From Euglena gracilis (taxonomy: Eukaryota; Euglenida; Euglenophyceae; Euglenales): a stretch of DNA of 64,000 bases. Each line of letters begins with the position of its first letter. Position 1 is the stretch's first letter. Position numbers and translations under genes: made by a program. The DNA is taken from positions 87,364,482-87,428,481 of the forward strand of contig CP154956.1 in the NCBI GenBank assembly GCA_039621445.1. Direction: 5' to 3'. The notes under the pieces were generated by a model. That model had not been told where the DNA came from and searched no databases. It worked only from the letters and a program-made list of their open reading frames with translations. Of the stretch, positions 63,333-64,000 are shown one piece after another.

Positions 63333-63624
63333 GTAATGCATTCCTCTCATTCCCAATTTCCTCTTGTTTGCATGTGCAAAATCATTTAAAACCTTGGGTC
63401 GGGCTGTGCAATATTTTTACGTCTGTTTGGGAACATGCTTTTGAGAGTGTTGCATATCCTAAGCCCCAGGAAACTCGTTGCACGGGCTATGACGGCAGAC
63501 TTTGTCGTTGGATCTTGAAGGAGTGGACTCGCCTTTATACTGCGGTGGGCACGACCACGGTGCACATTTTTAATTTTCAGAGGTACATGTGCACAGCATT
63601 CATAGCGTATATAGGTGTGAGGTA

Positions 63625-63963
63625 TTAGTTTGGCAGGGACACAGTGGATTCAGAGCCATCAGTCCCCTCGGAGTCCGCGTCTTCGGCTGTGGTCTCCTCC
63701 CGGGTCAATTGGCTGAAGTTAACCGGCAGGGCTTCTGTGGTTGTTCCTTTCTGCAGAGCTGTACGATGCATGTCCTTCAGCAGAGCCCTCAGCACACGGG
63801 TCACCCATGCTGCAGTACGGGCGTTTCCCAGCTTGCAAGTGGCGATCCAGCGTGGAACGTTCCGGAATCTTCCCTGACAATGTTGGCAAAGTTGACCAGA
63901 TCCCCCCCCCCCCAGACCACAGCCAGCTGCAGCATTTAATACAGCAGTCTGGTTTGCGCACAC
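63625..63963 (-). CDS. Possible exon with Cys/His-rich segment
   Basis: Minus frame of 112 residues: QLCQHCQGRFRNVPRWIATC then NARTAAWVTRVLRALLKDMH and an acidic end TTAEDADSEGTDGSES. The CQHC...C spacing might bind zinc, but the full set of ligands is not clear. Ends at a stop near 63625. Opposite in strand to the candidate at 63063-63332; at most one arrangement is likely right. Confidence 0.3.
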   Translation of the reverse strand: MCANQTAVLNAAAGCGLGGGGSGQLCQHCQGRFRNVPRWIATCKLGNARTAAWVTRVLRALLKDMHRTALQKGTTTEALPVNFSQLTREETTAEDADSEGTDGSESTVSLPN

Positions 63964-64000
63964 CCGAAATTTGGCTGCTACACTAGAGAAAGCAAATTCG

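Overview
The window is a gene-sparse, repeat-saturated stretch of a nuclear eukaryotic genome. Short GC-rich exons are scattered between long introns and intergenic stretches packed with homopolymer C/G tracts, microsatellites and small inverted-repeat elements. The protein content points to a flagellated protist or alga: an adenylate kinase with an N-terminal RIIa/Dpy-30-like docking helix, an FkbM-type methyltransferase and a GNAT acetyltransferase, each split into several exons. The species cannot be fixed from the sequence. Nothing looks bacterial in organisation, although the adenylate kinase and FkbM exons resemble bacterial-type families.

Layout. 1-4000: AT-rich start, possible terminal exon at 242-424, CA repeats, first C-tract element (3352-3768). 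4079-12926 (+): adenylate kinase gene in about eight exons. 13390-13666 (-): possible RIIa-like exon of a convergent gene. 14246-18861: C-tract inverted-repeat element, ATT satellite and a Tc1/mariner-like foldback with transposase relics. 19440-25127 (+): FkbM-like methyltransferase gene with another foldback (21578-22499) in an intron. 26159-33560: a 4 kb CCAT/CCGT tetranucleotide satellite and a 1.4 kb tandem duplication. 33594-36305: isolated exons and a small minus-strand ORF. 36563-43107 (+): GNAT acetyltransferase. 43906-46203: palindromic GGCTCCGCGGAGCC arrays, a ~108 bp minisatellite interrupted by a MITE, and a G47-C34 block. 47249-49083 (+): unrecognised gene whose first intron appears to be a MITE. 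50311-51874 (+): proline-rich/disordered protein. 54167-54335: terminal exon. 54871-58390: large MITE-family member and a C-tract element. 58923-60566: hAT-like element carrying a decayed zinc-finger gene. 61031-62109 (+): small membrane protein. 63063-63963: exons of unclear strand.

The main message is about mobile DNA. Two element groups can be defined from termini and target duplications visible in the window. (1) CAG...CTG elements with exact 8 bp duplications (hAT-like): 38677-38949, 44284-44599, 47336-47588, 58923-60566, and probably 54871-56588. (2) Elements beginning and ending in C/G tracts and bordered by TA (for example 3352-3768, 14246-14921, 25711-26063, 31269-31651, 32632-33007, 33136-33300, 49487-50239, 57653-58390). 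Many of the C8-C12/G8-G12 runs of this genome are therefore element ends. The most exciting single case is 47336-47588. There an 8 bp duplication falls inside coding sequence, and an in-frame GT-AG intron matches the element almost exactly, as in a DNA-transposon-derived introner.

Exon limits were chosen by reading frame, splice dinucleotides and family resemblance only; several are approximate and are marked so.
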